Source: CAYURR01 sp964446745 (lineage in GTDB: Bacteria; Bacillota; Clostridia; Lachnospirales; WQUN01). Taken from it: a DNA stretch of 31,874 nt. The position numbers were made by a program, and so were the translations under genes. Of this stretch, positions 15,591 through 23,128 are shown in pieces. Every line of letters starts with the position of its first letter. The first letter of the stretch is position 1. The notes under the pieces were generated by a model that was given only the letters and a program-made list of their open reading frames with translations, ran no database searches and was not told the DNA's origin. The DNA lies in NCBI GenBank assembly GCA_964446745.1, contig CAYURR010000013.1, positions 1-31,874 of the forward strand, written 5' to 3'.

Positions 15591-17135
15591 CTATCCCTTA
15601 TTCTGTTCCCCGGCGCATTGCCATGTGAGCACCACCGTGATCGCATTCGGCTCTCCGGAAACATATAGGATTATATCAGTGTTTTGTTCCAAATAAAAAT
15701 TCTTTCCGAGGGATGTGCTGCCTGACATCATGGAATATTTAGAGTTGTTTTCAATATTTAGCCTCGGCATCTTGTTCATGCGCAATATGATGTTCTCTAG
15801 GTCAAAGAACACATATGCGGCGACCTTTTTTGTAGTCAAAAGCTCCGCGAGGCTCATGCGGGACGGTATGCCAATTGAAAAAGTATATGCTTCGCTCTGC
15901 TTTCCAAACTCATCTATAAATCGGCATGTAATCGTAGCGTTTGAGCTTGAGCTTGAGCTCGGTGCTGCCTTACGCTTTTTGATCCGCCCGAGTACAAATA
16001 CAAATATAATAGTCGCCGCCGTTAATGACAGATAGCGTTTAGCTATGTTCCAGAGGCTTAATAAGAGAGGGGTGTCAGTCTCATCCGGAACTTTCGCCTG
16101 ATCCGTTGCGTACTCTATTGGTTGAGTCTGTGCGCTCTGCTTGTTCTGTTGATCCCCATCGCCTCTGGATAACGCGGGCTCTACCTCAATACGCACGCGC
16201 GCAATAGCCCTTTCACCCGATACATGCAACGCCGAGCATGTCAGTGTATATGTACCGATCTCCGAAAAGCTTAATGGAAACAGAAAAAGCCCGTCATGAT
16301 CCGTAACGGGCTGCGCCTTGTCTATATTATGATTTATCTCCACTTCGACCGTGCCGACTTGATCCGATACCGGGGTTTTGGCGGTTTCGATATGTATGTC
16401 GAGGCGGTATTCGGTGTCCGGATACACATCCGAAACCAAGAACCCCTCACGATCGATCAGCTGTATATCGATCGCCTCGATATCCCTATGCACAAACCCT
16501 ATCAGTTCATCGGTCACCGCGTCTAACTTTTGCTTGTTTACGACTAACCGATATAGGCTCTCGCGCGAAATATATTGAACAAACTCCTGACTGTAGTCCG
16601 AATTCTTTGCCCCAGTGAGGTTGATGTGCCAGTAAATAACCGGACAGCCTATATCCTCTCTCGCAGCGATAAAATCCTCAAGCGGCTGCTTCTTTGTAAT
16701 ACCGCCGTCCGTGATCAATACGACCACGGGGTTTTCACCCTGAGTAGTGAGGCTCCGCGCGGCCCGAAACGCCTCGGCTACATCAGTACTGCTTTCATAT
16801 ATCCCCTTGAGCGCGTCGACCTCCTCGCGTACTATCGCTTTATTTTCGTCATAGAGGCTATACAAATGCATGCTCTCAAATGCATCTCCGTATGTGGCAA
16901 CACAGATGCTAACCTCACCATCCAACGCATCGGCAACAGTTTTAATTCGCTCGAGCACATCGTCATCGGGATCGGAGTCCTGCATCGATTCACTGCGATC
17001 CACCAAAAATATTATCTCGCTGCGCTTATAAACAGCCTCCGTGTCTACTCCCGCATACACGGTCATGCACATCAGCATAAGCAAGCTCACAACGCCGCAC
17101 AGGCACAGGCCTTTACCTACCAACCGCATATTCAT
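15591..17135 (-). CDS. Membrane-anchored von Willebrand factor A protein of the secretion locus
   Basis: The 514-residue protein has a signal peptide (about 1-29), then an extracellular VWA domain with a complete metal site: DRSES (46-50), Thr117 and Asp143 in LITDGG. Beta-sandwich-like sequence follows (about 220-318). A membrane segment lies at about 368-384, a basic stop-transfer sequence RIKKRK comes after it, and a serine run leads to a cytoplasmic domain of about 115 residues. The topology is thus outside-in with a cytoplasmic tail. VWA domains bind partner proteins through the metal ion. The gene overlaps the FHA gene by four bases (ATGA). A structural role in a type VII apparatus is inference; it is not similar to EssB or EsaA as far as I can see. 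Confidence 0.88.
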   Translation of the reverse strand: MNMRLVGKGLCLCGVVSLLMLMCMTVYAGVDTEAVYKRSEIIFLVDRSESMQDSDPDDDVLERIKTVADALDGEVSICVATYGDAFESMHLYSLYDENKAIVREEVDALKGIYESSTDVAEAFRAARSLTTQGENPVVVLITDGGITKKQPLEDFIAAREDIGCPVIYWHINLTGAKNSDYSQEFVQYISRESLYRLVVNKQKLDAVTDELIGFVHRDIEAIDIQLIDREGFLVSDVYPDTEYRLDIHIETAKTPVSDQVGTVEVEINHNIDKAQPVTDHDGLFLFPLSFSEIGTYTLTCSALHVSGERAIARVRIEVEPALSRGDGDQQNKQSAQTQPIEYATDQAKVPDETDTPLLLSLWNIAKRYLSLTAATIIFVFVLGRIKKRKAAPSSSSSSNATITCRFIDEFGKQSEAYTFSIGIPSRMSLAELLTTKKVAAYVFFDLENIILRMNKMPRLNIENNSKYSMMSGSTSLGKNFYLEQNTDIILYVSGEPNAITVVLTWQCAGEQNKG

Positions 17136-17716
17136 TCCCGTTCTATGTTTATCATTAGTATCGTATTTTCTATCTTGATCTCGTTACTCACACCCAGGCT
17201 CACGGGCTTATGTATCCGCTTACCGTTTGCGTATCCCTTCGCCTCATGCGTTAGCTCGAGCATATATCGATCACCTTCGGCATATATCCGTGCGTATTCA
17301 TATGAGCCGCCGCGTTTGCCCGTTATCCTTACATCCGCGTCCTCGGCACTCCCGACGATCACGGGCAATGTTTCAGCGCTATATATGCACCAGTTACCAC
17401 CGCTCGGATAGCCTATCGTCAGTACCTTTTTATCTGCAGACGCGTCTACCGTGCCGCGCCGTGCGGCTCCCTCATCGGTTTCCGTCAATATCCCAAAATA
17501 CCTCAGATGTTTTGTATGCTCGTCGGCAGCCAGGTCGTCGTCCTCATACGCATACATTATATCGTCCGATACGAGCTCCGATTTTCTGGTCATATTGCGC
17601 TTGACCATTCGGCTGATCAACAATGCGATAAGCCACACCACTATGACAAACGTAAATCCGCTCATAAACATGTTATGCCGGAAATAATCGCTTATATATG
17701 TAACGACCTCAGCCAT
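17132..17716 (-). CDS. Membrane-anchored protein with a degenerate FHA domain
   Basis: The 194-residue protein has one membrane segment (about 18-36) followed by basic residues (RMVKRNMTRK), so the bulk is cytoplasmic. The region from about 112 to 192 has FHA spacing: LPVIVGSAEDADVRI, GSYEYARI, YANGKRI and NEIKIENTILMI. Two phosphothreonine contacts differ from canonical FHA domains: the Arg of the GR motif is Ser here (VGS), and the His of SxxH is Tyr (SYEY). It may therefore bind a partner without a phosphate. It overlaps the DUF4176 gene by 8 bases and the VWA gene by 4, which suggests coordinated synthesis. EssC of this locus also has FHA-like domains, so contact between the two is plausible. 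Confidence 0.8.
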   Translation of the reverse strand: MAEVVTYISDYFRHNMFMSGFTFVIVVWLIALLISRMVKRNMTRKSELVSDDIMYAYEDDDLAADEHTKHLRYFGILTETDEGAARRGTVDASADKKVLTIGYPSGGNWCIYSAETLPVIVGSAEDADVRITGKRGGSYEYARIYAEGDRYMLELTHEAKGYANGKRIHKPVSLGVSNEIKIENTILMINIERE

Positions 17717-17963
17717 TGCTTACCTTTTCCATGAAAGCGCGATCCAGCTCACAGGCTTCGTCGATACCGATCTCGCGCGACACATCCGCCTCTCCAAACA
17801 GGAAATGTGTCTTCTCTCCCAGGTAACCCTCCGGATACAAAACCCCCACATAGTCAAACCGTTCACCGGTATCGGCGTTCATCACGAGCCTGCCCGTTAT
17901 CATCAACGGATGTTTACCGTTATTTAACATCACAACCGTCCCAAGCCGCCTCAATCCGTCCAT
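17709..17963 (-). CDS. DUF4176 family small protein
   Basis: The 84-residue protein has the DUF4176 pattern: LGTVVMLNNGKHPLMITGR, then FDYVGVLYPEGYLG and FLFGEADVSRE. The family is known mainly from type VII secretion loci of Bacillota, next to large secreted proteins, and its biochemical role is unclear. No signal peptide or membrane segment is visible. The ATG at 17963 was chosen because GGGGAG lies four bases upstream. A TTG at 17975 would add four residues but has no ribosome site. It begins 12 bases after the large-protein gene and overlaps the FHA gene, so it may act on or with the 1005-residue protein. Confidence 0.85.
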   Translation of the reverse strand: MDGLRRLGTVVMLNNGKHPLMITGRLVMNADTGERFDYVGVLYPEGYLGEKTHFLFGEADVSREIGIDEACELDRAFMEKVSNG

Positions 17964-17975
17964 CGTGCTCCCCAA

Positions 17976-20900
17976 TCATGATTTATTCTCTATAAATTCT
18001 GTCAGTAAATAGACCGCCGCGTACGCAATACCCGAAAACGCAATATCCGATACCTTTGCGGCACCGGCGAGGTCCTTTGCTATATCCACTACCAATATCG
18101 ATATTACGGACATAGTCTTGGCATTTATCAGATCACTCGGATGCTGTAGCATATCCATCGCCTTGTCGACCGCGTTTCTCAGATAATCCCCGAGTACCGT
18201 ACCGTCCGGCAGCTTTATAACACCGCTGTCAGCCAGATGCTTCGCAACCTGCAACGAACCGATGAATGCACCTGTACCGATCACCGCACCCGATGCCGCA
18301 GACAGTGTTGAATAAACCTGCTCGCGAGTCAGATGATTGAACGCCGTATCCTTCAGAGGCTTTTCGTATGCGTCGATGTCATCCGTCGGCTTGGCAGTGA
18401 CGATATTGATCACGCTGTTATCCGATTTAAATGCACTTGACTCAAGTTCTTCCGTATCCGAGGTTTTCTTTTCGCGTACGGAGCCCTTGTCGTCGCTTTT
18501 CTGCGTAGGCTTTCCGAGATCGACGCCTTTATGATATGTCCGGTAGAAGGTCTTCGAGTAGTCATCGCTCGCATCTACTACTGCCGACAGCGCGCTTGTA
18601 ACCACCGCGCCGGACGTTGCCGTGCCCAACATTGCGATCCCCTTTGCATCCGTGATTGCCGTAATATCTTTTACGCCCTCAGGTATCGCGGTGGCAACGT
18701 TAGCTACGTTCGCATCCTTGACGAATACGGCTCTTTCGATCTCCGGTTGTGGGCGTACATCACGTGCAAGCGTTGCAGCACCGTCCATATCCGCACGCTT
18801 TACAACTTCGCGCAAAATCTCTCTGTCCGGGCCTGCATGCCCCGAGCGCGCTAGTTCGTCTGCGGATTTATCTATCCCGGCTTTTGACAATCCCTTCTCC
18901 GGCGTATAGCGCACAAAGAAATCCTTCAAGGTGCTCGCTAATTTCTCGATAAACGCCCCGTCTAATTCCTTGACCTCTGCTTTCACCATTAGCTTTATCG
19001 TGTTATCTAAAAACTTTTTAGCCGCCTGTGTAAGCTCGTGGTCCTTTAATACAGTGGGTTTACTCGGCGCGGACGCATTGCCTTTGTTAACGATAAATCC
19101 GTCAAGCTCCTCAGTTTGCTTCTTATTCGGAGCGGCAGGGATACCGGCTCCGCTCTCGGTCTTGCCCTTTTCAAATGCATCTATATGTTTATCGTTTTGA
19201 GGCTTCGACGCTGCGATATCCTTATCCTTTTTACGCTCGAACAGAAGCCTATCCATGTATCCGAATTCGGGTGGCAACACCCGCACCCGCACATTGAACT
19301 CCTTCAGTATATCCTTGACCTCTTTTGAGATCACTGTCATATATTTAAACGGAGGTCCTTCTATGTCGCCGAACAACACAGCGCTGATGCCGCGTAAGGC
19401 CGCAGCCGTGATCGGTATACTGTCTACAAGTATATGCTTGAATGTATAAAAGGTCTCAAGCTTAAGCGCGCTCAGGTATGGCCGAGACGCGGGCTTAAAA
19501 ATTATATTTCCTTTATCCTGATTTTTTGCTATTTCCCCGACATGTATAAATCCCTTTGATTGAATGTCACGCTTGTTATTTTCTATAACAATACGAGCAT
19601 TTTTTATATCTGCAAAAGATGGCGGCACTATTGTCGCAGGGCTTGTTTCTACAAGCGCACTAAATATTTCGGTTGTATTACGTTTAGGCCTTTTTTCGAT
19701 TTGATTTATCCGAGGTAAATATAAACCCTCATCATCAAAGCCATACAATACCGAACCTACACTCTTTAGAAGTGCGGCCGCAATCGGTGTACCGGCTACA
19801 AACATGTGCTTGAATGAGTAAAAGGCCTCAAGCTCACGCTCGCTCAGATACGGCGGCGGTGCGATTTTGGTATTAAACTTGGAGCTTTCGGGATTTCTGA
19901 CCATCTCCCGCACATCTATATAATCCTTTAGCGGTACGTCCCACTTATCCTCATCGATTATAAAACGGGTGTCATCTATATCCAAAAACGACGGTGTCTT
20001 TGCCGATACAAATCCCTTTTCAGATAGCGCCTTGAATTTATTAGTAGCGCGCACAGTTCTACCGCTGTTTGATTTAAGCTGGGATACGGGCACACCATCC
20101 TCATCGTCCGCACCGCGTTTAATAACCTGAACATTGGCCTGCGACAATAATTTCCTCGCGGCCACGAGGCCTACAACAGCCACAGAGGCATTGACCGCAG
20201 CCATCGAACCCGGCACATAGGGCTTGTTGGACTTGAGCATGGCCTCCCCATCTTTCGAAAGCCTGTCGCGTGTGACTTGATGCGTTTCGTGAAATCTGGA
20301 CGAAGCATTGTCCAAAAAATCATCCCATATGCCGGGCATAACCCCAAACACAAAGATCTCATTGCTAATGCCAATCTGATTTGCATTGATCAATGATGCT
20401 TCAAGGCCTGTCACTGCTTTAAACATCCCCATAGCGCCCGCGAAAGCATGCTTAGGCCTCTTGTCGAACAGCACCTGTGCAGGGGTTAGATCAGTGGAGT
20501 TTACGGCTGCGGTTTGTTCCTGTTTAACAGTTATAGGTTCGAGGACATCGGGCGGCAGCGCATAGAAATACGCGGGATCGGGCATCCTTGCAGCCGAGCC
20601 GACTTGACCGATACCAAAGAACTGGCCTTCGAACAAATCCCTAAAGCGATCATATATCCCTGCCTGGTCCTCAAGTGCTATGGCATCGGCTCTTATATAT
20701 TCGGATACTGCGAGCTCTATGACCTCATACAGGCCGAGCATCCTGTTACAGATGATATCTGCACGCGTGATCAAGGCCTCGAAGCGATCCGCGGTCAATA
20801 ATTGGATATCGGGATTTAACATTGAATATGCGATATCCATGCTTTCCCGGTATCCGGAGGACAGACCTTGGTAAAGAGCGTTAACATTTTCAAGCAGCTG

Positions 20901-20993
20901 TTTAAGCTTATCGGGCTCTACACTGAAAGCACCCACGTATGTGATCACCCCCTTCGATGCCTCGCCGTTCGGATCGTATGTATCCGCAGACAT
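17976..20993 (-). CDS. Large candidate type VII substrate (1005 residues) with an internal tandem repeat
   Basis: No catalytic family is recognised. Residues 1-125 look like a WXG100/LXG-type helical hairpin and contain YIRAD at 99-103, a YxxxD motif of the kind used for type VII export. Two copies of a module at 334-418 and 458-542 align without gaps at a spacing of 124 residues, with about 36 of 85 positions identical (PSF-DI, PYLS, FY-FKH and V-L-G blocks). A charged, Pro/Ser/Lys-rich linker follows (about 585-650). Hydrophobic stretches lie at about 265-284, 783-806, 893-917 and 961-1000. The third has glycine-zipper spacing (SGAVIGTGAFIGS). The gene starts three bases after a WXG gene and has no clear ribosome site of its own, so reinitiation is likely. 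It may be a secreted pore-forming or surface protein, or a structural part. Confidence 0.85.
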   Translation of the reverse strand: MSADTYDPNGEASKGVITYVGAFSVEPDKLKQLLENVNALYQGLSSGYRESMDIAYSMLNPDIQLLTADRFEALITRADIICNRMLGLYEVIELAVSEYIRADAIALEDQAGIYDRFRDLFEGQFFGIGQVGSAARMPDPAYFYALPPDVLEPITVKQEQTAAVNSTDLTPAQVLFDKRPKHAFAGAMGMFKAVTGLEASLINANQIGISNEIFVFGVMPGIWDDFLDNASSRFHETHQVTRDRLSKDGEAMLKSNKPYVPGSMAAVNASVAVVGLVAARKLLSQANVQVIKRGADDEDGVPVSQLKSNSGRTVRATNKFKALSEKGFVSAKTPSFLDIDDTRFIIDEDKWDVPLKDYIDVREMVRNPESSKFNTKIAPPPYLSERELEAFYSFKHMFVAGTPIAAALLKSVGSVLYGFDDEGLYLPRINQIEKRPKRNTTEIFSALVETSPATIVPPSFADIKNARIVIENNKRDIQSKGFIHVGEIAKNQDKGNIIFKPASRPYLSALKLETFYTFKHILVDSIPITAAALRGISAVLFGDIEGPPFKYMTVISKEVKDILKEFNVRVRVLPPEFGYMDRLLFERKKDKDIAASKPQNDKHIDAFEKGKTESGAGIPAAPNKKQTEELDGFIVNKGNASAPSKPTVLKDHELTQAAKKFLDNTIKLMVKAEVKELDGAFIEKLASTLKDFFVRYTPEKGLSKAGIDKSADELARSGHAGPDREILREVVKRADMDGAATLARDVRPQPEIERAVFVKDANVANVATAIPEGVKDITAITDAKGIAMLGTATSGAVVTSALSAVVDASDDYSKTFYRTYHKGVDLGKPTQKSDDKGSVREKKTSDTEELESSAFKSDNSVINIVTAKPTDDIDAYEKPLKDTAFNHLTREQVYSTLSAASGAVIGTGAFIGSLQVAKHLADSGVIKLPDGTVLGDYLRNAVDKAMDMLQHPSDLINAKTMSVISILVVDIAKDLAGAAKVSDIAFSGIAYAAVYLLTEFIENKS
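19368..19994 (-). repeat. Tandem 124-codon duplication within the large protein gene
   Basis: Copy A covers 19740-19994 and copy B 19368-19622; the offset is 372 bases. The proteins align over 85 residues without a gap at about 42 percent identity, and parts of the DNA still match (for example around 19800-19845 and 19430-19475). This points to an old internal duplication. Confidence 0.8.
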
Positions 20994-20996
20994 AGA

Positions 20997-21317
20997 TTAT
21001 CTGGTAAATAAGGAATCGCTGTTCAGGACATTTGTATCGTCCATAGCCTTCTGATCGGTCGTCGTGTATATGCTTGCGGATTCGCGCAGGAAGTTTGAGT
21101 ATCCGTTCAACACCACATCGAATTGTTGCAGATTGCTATATAGCTTAGAAAATTGTGCATCAAAGCTCCTGTATGCATCACTATCCCATATCTCTCCGGC
21201 CATCGATTTTACAAGTGATTGGGCTTCATCGAGTACGTTGCGCAGATCCTTTGTCTGCTGATCTATATCATTAGCCATGTCGTCCAGCGACGTGGTGGTT
21301 ACCTCAAAGCGTGCCAT
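20997..21317 (-). CDS. WXG100-like protein 3 (WDS variant)
   Basis: The 106-residue protein has two predicted amphipathic helices around IWDSDAYRSF at about 43-52, where WDS replaces the usual WXG turn. After the second helix it has YTTTD, which fits the YxxxD export motif. The opening FEVTTTSLDDMANDI is typical of WXG100 proteins. It probably forms a helical hairpin dimer and is exported by the EssC system, alone or with a partner. GAGGGGA lies about 11 bases before the ATG, somewhat far. It sits three bases before the large-protein gene, the usual place of a partner or targeting factor. Confidence 0.85.
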   Translation of the reverse strand: MARFEVTTTSLDDMANDIDQQTKDLRNVLDEAQSLVKSMAGEIWDSDAYRSFDAQFSKLYSNLQQFDVVLNGYSNFLRESASIYTTTDQKAMDDTNVLNSDSLFTR

Positions 21318-21354
21318 ATATTCACATTCCCCTCTGTAATTGGTTTCTATATGT

Positions 21355-21663
21355 TTACAGTGCGCTCGACAGCTTATCCCTCGCGGCCTCTATAATCTTG
21401 GCCTCGGCGTTTAGATAGTTCGCATGCTCGACGTCCAGATACTCACCATACTTATCCATCAACAGCTTCAACGATTGTAGATCCCCTTCAAAGCCCTTTA
21501 TACGCGTGTAAAACGCATCGTATGCCTCGCCCTTCCACATTGCCTTCAACGACTCAACCTTTTCAAAGATCGAGGACGTGTTTCTCTGCATCCTGCTCGC
21601 AAGATCATTAAACGCGTCGCCCTTTGCCTTGAGTTCCTCCGGTGTTACCTTTATAAGCGCCAT
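21355..21663 (-). CDS. WXG100 protein 2 (canonical WKG)
   Basis: The 102-residue protein is the most canonical of the three. It begins MALIKVTPEELKAKG, has MWKGEAYDAF with the WXG turn between two helices, and ends with YLNAE, a YxxxE export-type motif. A longer upstream frame exists, but the ATG at 21663 is preceded by AGGAGG at ideal spacing, and the sequence before it overlaps the preceding gene. It is expected to be a small secreted helical-hairpin protein forming homo- or heterodimers. Its two WXG neighbours are possible dimer partners. Confidence 0.92.
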   Translation of the reverse strand: MALIKVTPEELKAKGDAFNDLASRMQRNTSSIFEKVESLKAMWKGEAYDAFYTRIKGFEGDLQSLKLLMDKYGEYLDVEHANYLNAEAKIIEAARDKLSSAL

Positions 21664-21686
21664 TTTAATCCTCCTATAGTAATATC

Positions 21687-21956
21687 CTAATATCCCTGGG
21701 CCATTGCCCCATCCTCTGCCATTCCGGTCTGCGCCGCTTCGATGCCTATGAGCATGCACAATGCCTCGGTGTCGGCCTTTATCTCATTGATATCCGTAGC
21801 CATTCTGCGCATCGCGTTTATGACGATGTCGGCGGCATCCCCCGACCACACATTTATTAGCGAAGCCTCCGTATCAGAGACCGATACGCACAAAGTATTT
21901 AACTGCTCGATAGCGTTATTTAGATTAATCATCGCCAGAGCATTCGTATCCCTCAA
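21687..21956 (-). CDS. WXG100-like protein 1 (WSG)
   Basis: The 89-residue protein has INVWSGDAADIVINAM at about 34-49, a WXG turn (WSG) between two helices, as in WXG100 proteins. The C-terminal end is short and shows no YxxxD/E motif, so it may need a partner for export. The start chosen is a TTG at 21956, because AAGGGGGA lies about five bases upstream. The next in-frame ATG at 21932 has no ribosome site. It starts 11 bases after the YukD-like gene. Confidence 0.8.
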   Translation of the reverse strand: MRDTNALAMINLNNAIEQLNTLCVSVSDTEASLINVWSGDAADIVINAMRRMATDINEIKADTEALCMLIGIEAAQTGMAEDGAMAQGY

Positions 21957-21967
21957 ATCAATCCCCC

Positions 21968-22237
21968 TTAAACGAAGATCAGCTTAGCCCCATCCTTTAC
22001 GCCCATATCCGCGAGGCATTCTTCAGCTTCAAGCCTCTTATATGCCCCGCTCTCATCGGTTGCGAACAGCATGCAATCCGTCGATTGCCTGTCCTCCGAG
22101 ACAAACATCATCCGTGTCTCCTGATCAAGGATCTGCGCTATTAACAATCCGAGCTCAGCAGTCGGCATTTGTGACGGCAGCGAAAAGTCGTAGCCCTTGT
22201 CTAATGCGGGCACATATACCTCTACAATGCGCTTCAT
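21968..22237 (-). CDS. yukD: YukD/EsaB-like ubiquitin-fold protein
   Basis: The 89-residue protein has the length and strand pattern of YukD/EsaB: RIVEVYVPALDKGYDFSLP at the start, a central helix (PTAELGLLIAQIL), and CLADMGVKDGAKLIFV at the end, the typical beta-grasp close. Members are cytoplasmic accessory proteins of Bacillota type VII systems with a role in secretion or its regulation; they are not conjugated like ubiquitin. The ribosome site AGAGGTG lies five bases before the ATG. It sits directly before the WXG genes, as in yukE-yukD loci but in the reverse order. Confidence 0.87.
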   Translation of the reverse strand: MKRIVEVYVPALDKGYDFSLPSQMPTAELGLLIAQILDQETRMMFVSEDRQSTDCMLFATDESGAYKRLEAEECLADMGVKDGAKLIFV

Positions 22238-22247
22238 TTATGCACCT

Positions 22248-23024
22248 CTAAAAGCAGCGTATCAAATACGCCAGATGCCCTATCCTACGCCTGAAATCCT
22301 CCGACGAGCATGTGCTGATTGCGACCGAACCCGAACCCGTGATATCGATCTCCCAAAGGTATTCCGATGCCGCGTAGATCAGAAAATCGCATATCTCCCC
22401 GTCGTCCCCGTCCATCCTGCGCGTGATGATCGTCACACGGTGCGTATCCGGTGCGATTGCGGCATTCAGGTCATTTGCGTACGTGTCGGGCAGGTTCAAT
22501 GCCGCCTGAGCGCCCGTGGCCACAGCCTCCATATAGGTTTTGAACTCGTCCTCTGGGATCTGAGCCGAAAACGCATGCGGCGCATACTCGCGCTCGCCTA
22601 ATTCGAATGTGCTTATGTACTCGTTATTGAGCATTTCCATGTCGCGATAGCGCGTGATAAAGAAATTGTCTGTGTTTTCCTCCGCGTACATGCATACGGC
22701 GTGCTTCTTTGCATAATAGATATTTCTGATCGTGTCCTTACCGTTACGTCCTATCGTCGCGACCATAAACAGCTTCGGGAAGCACAGTGCCTCCATCGTC
22801 TCCGCAAGCTCAGAGGTTATGTATAGTGTCTCGTCCTCTACACGCGCAAAGGCCTTGTCGCTCAGACTGTTGCGTACATCATTCCATTTCTTATTTAGCA
22901 AATCCTTTGATGAATAACGGGTATTACCCTTTATGCCATATACCTTGTCTGCGCCCATCGCAGCGCATAGGAACAAAAGCTCATCAAGGCTTAGGCGTAT
23001 GCCAACATCCCCTGCACCGAACAA
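22248..23024 (-). CDS. Uncharacterised 258-residue protein, possibly EspG-like
   Basis: No family is recognised with certainty. The start, VGIRLSLDELLFLCAAMGAD, resembles the opening of EspG-type proteins of type VII loci, where a helix of the LSxDELLxL kind begins the fold. Such proteins are cytoplasmic chaperones that bind substrates. The rest is mixed alpha/beta with no membrane segment. The length (258) fits EspG proteins (about 270). The start is a TTG at 23024; it is the only start codon in frame after a stop, and GGCAGGGG lies just upstream. It ends 10 bases before the YukD gene. The chaperone role is a weak inference from position and the N-terminal motif. Confidence 0.75.
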   Translation of the reverse strand: MFGAGDVGIRLSLDELLFLCAAMGADKVYGIKGNTRYSSKDLLNKKWNDVRNSLSDKAFARVEDETLYITSELAETMEALCFPKLFMVATIGRNGKDTIRNIYYAKKHAVCMYAEENTDNFFITRYRDMEMLNNEYISTFELGEREYAPHAFSAQIPEDEFKTYMEAVATGAQAALNLPDTYANDLNAAIAPDTHRVTIITRRMDGDDGEICDFLIYAASEYLWEIDITGSGSVAISTCSSEDFRRRIGHLAYLIRCF

Positions 23025-23059
23025 TTCGACCCCTGCCTTTCATGATAAATTGTAGCATG

Positions 23060-23128
23060 TCACTTGTATCGTTCACAGACTTTGTCGTACCGTCTCTGTG
23101 GAACATATCCGATATATTTGCCGTTCAT
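23060..23128 (-). CDS. Possible 22-residue small ORF coupled to the LytTR regulator
   Basis: An ATG at 23128 overlaps the LytTR-regulator stop in the ATGA arrangement and encodes 22 residues (MNGKYIGYVPQRRYDKVCER, then Tyr-Lys) before TGA at 23060-23062. It lies in the only sizeable gap in the train apart from the operon leader, about 100 bases. The peptide is basic and resembles nothing I know. The overlap is suggestive, but an ORF of this size could arise by chance. Confidence 0.25.
   Translation of the reverse strand: MNGKYIGYVPQRRYDKVCERYK

Noticed and set aside
15591..17135. VWA protein considered as an EssB homologue
   Set aside because: It has a signal peptide, an extracellular metal-site VWA domain and a cytoplasmic C-terminus. 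EssB has a cytoplasmic pseudokinase-like N-terminus and no VWA domain.
16575..17411. 278-codon plus-strand frame opposite the VWA and FHA genes
   Set aside because: It is antisense to well-supported coupled genes, and the translation has no domain pattern.
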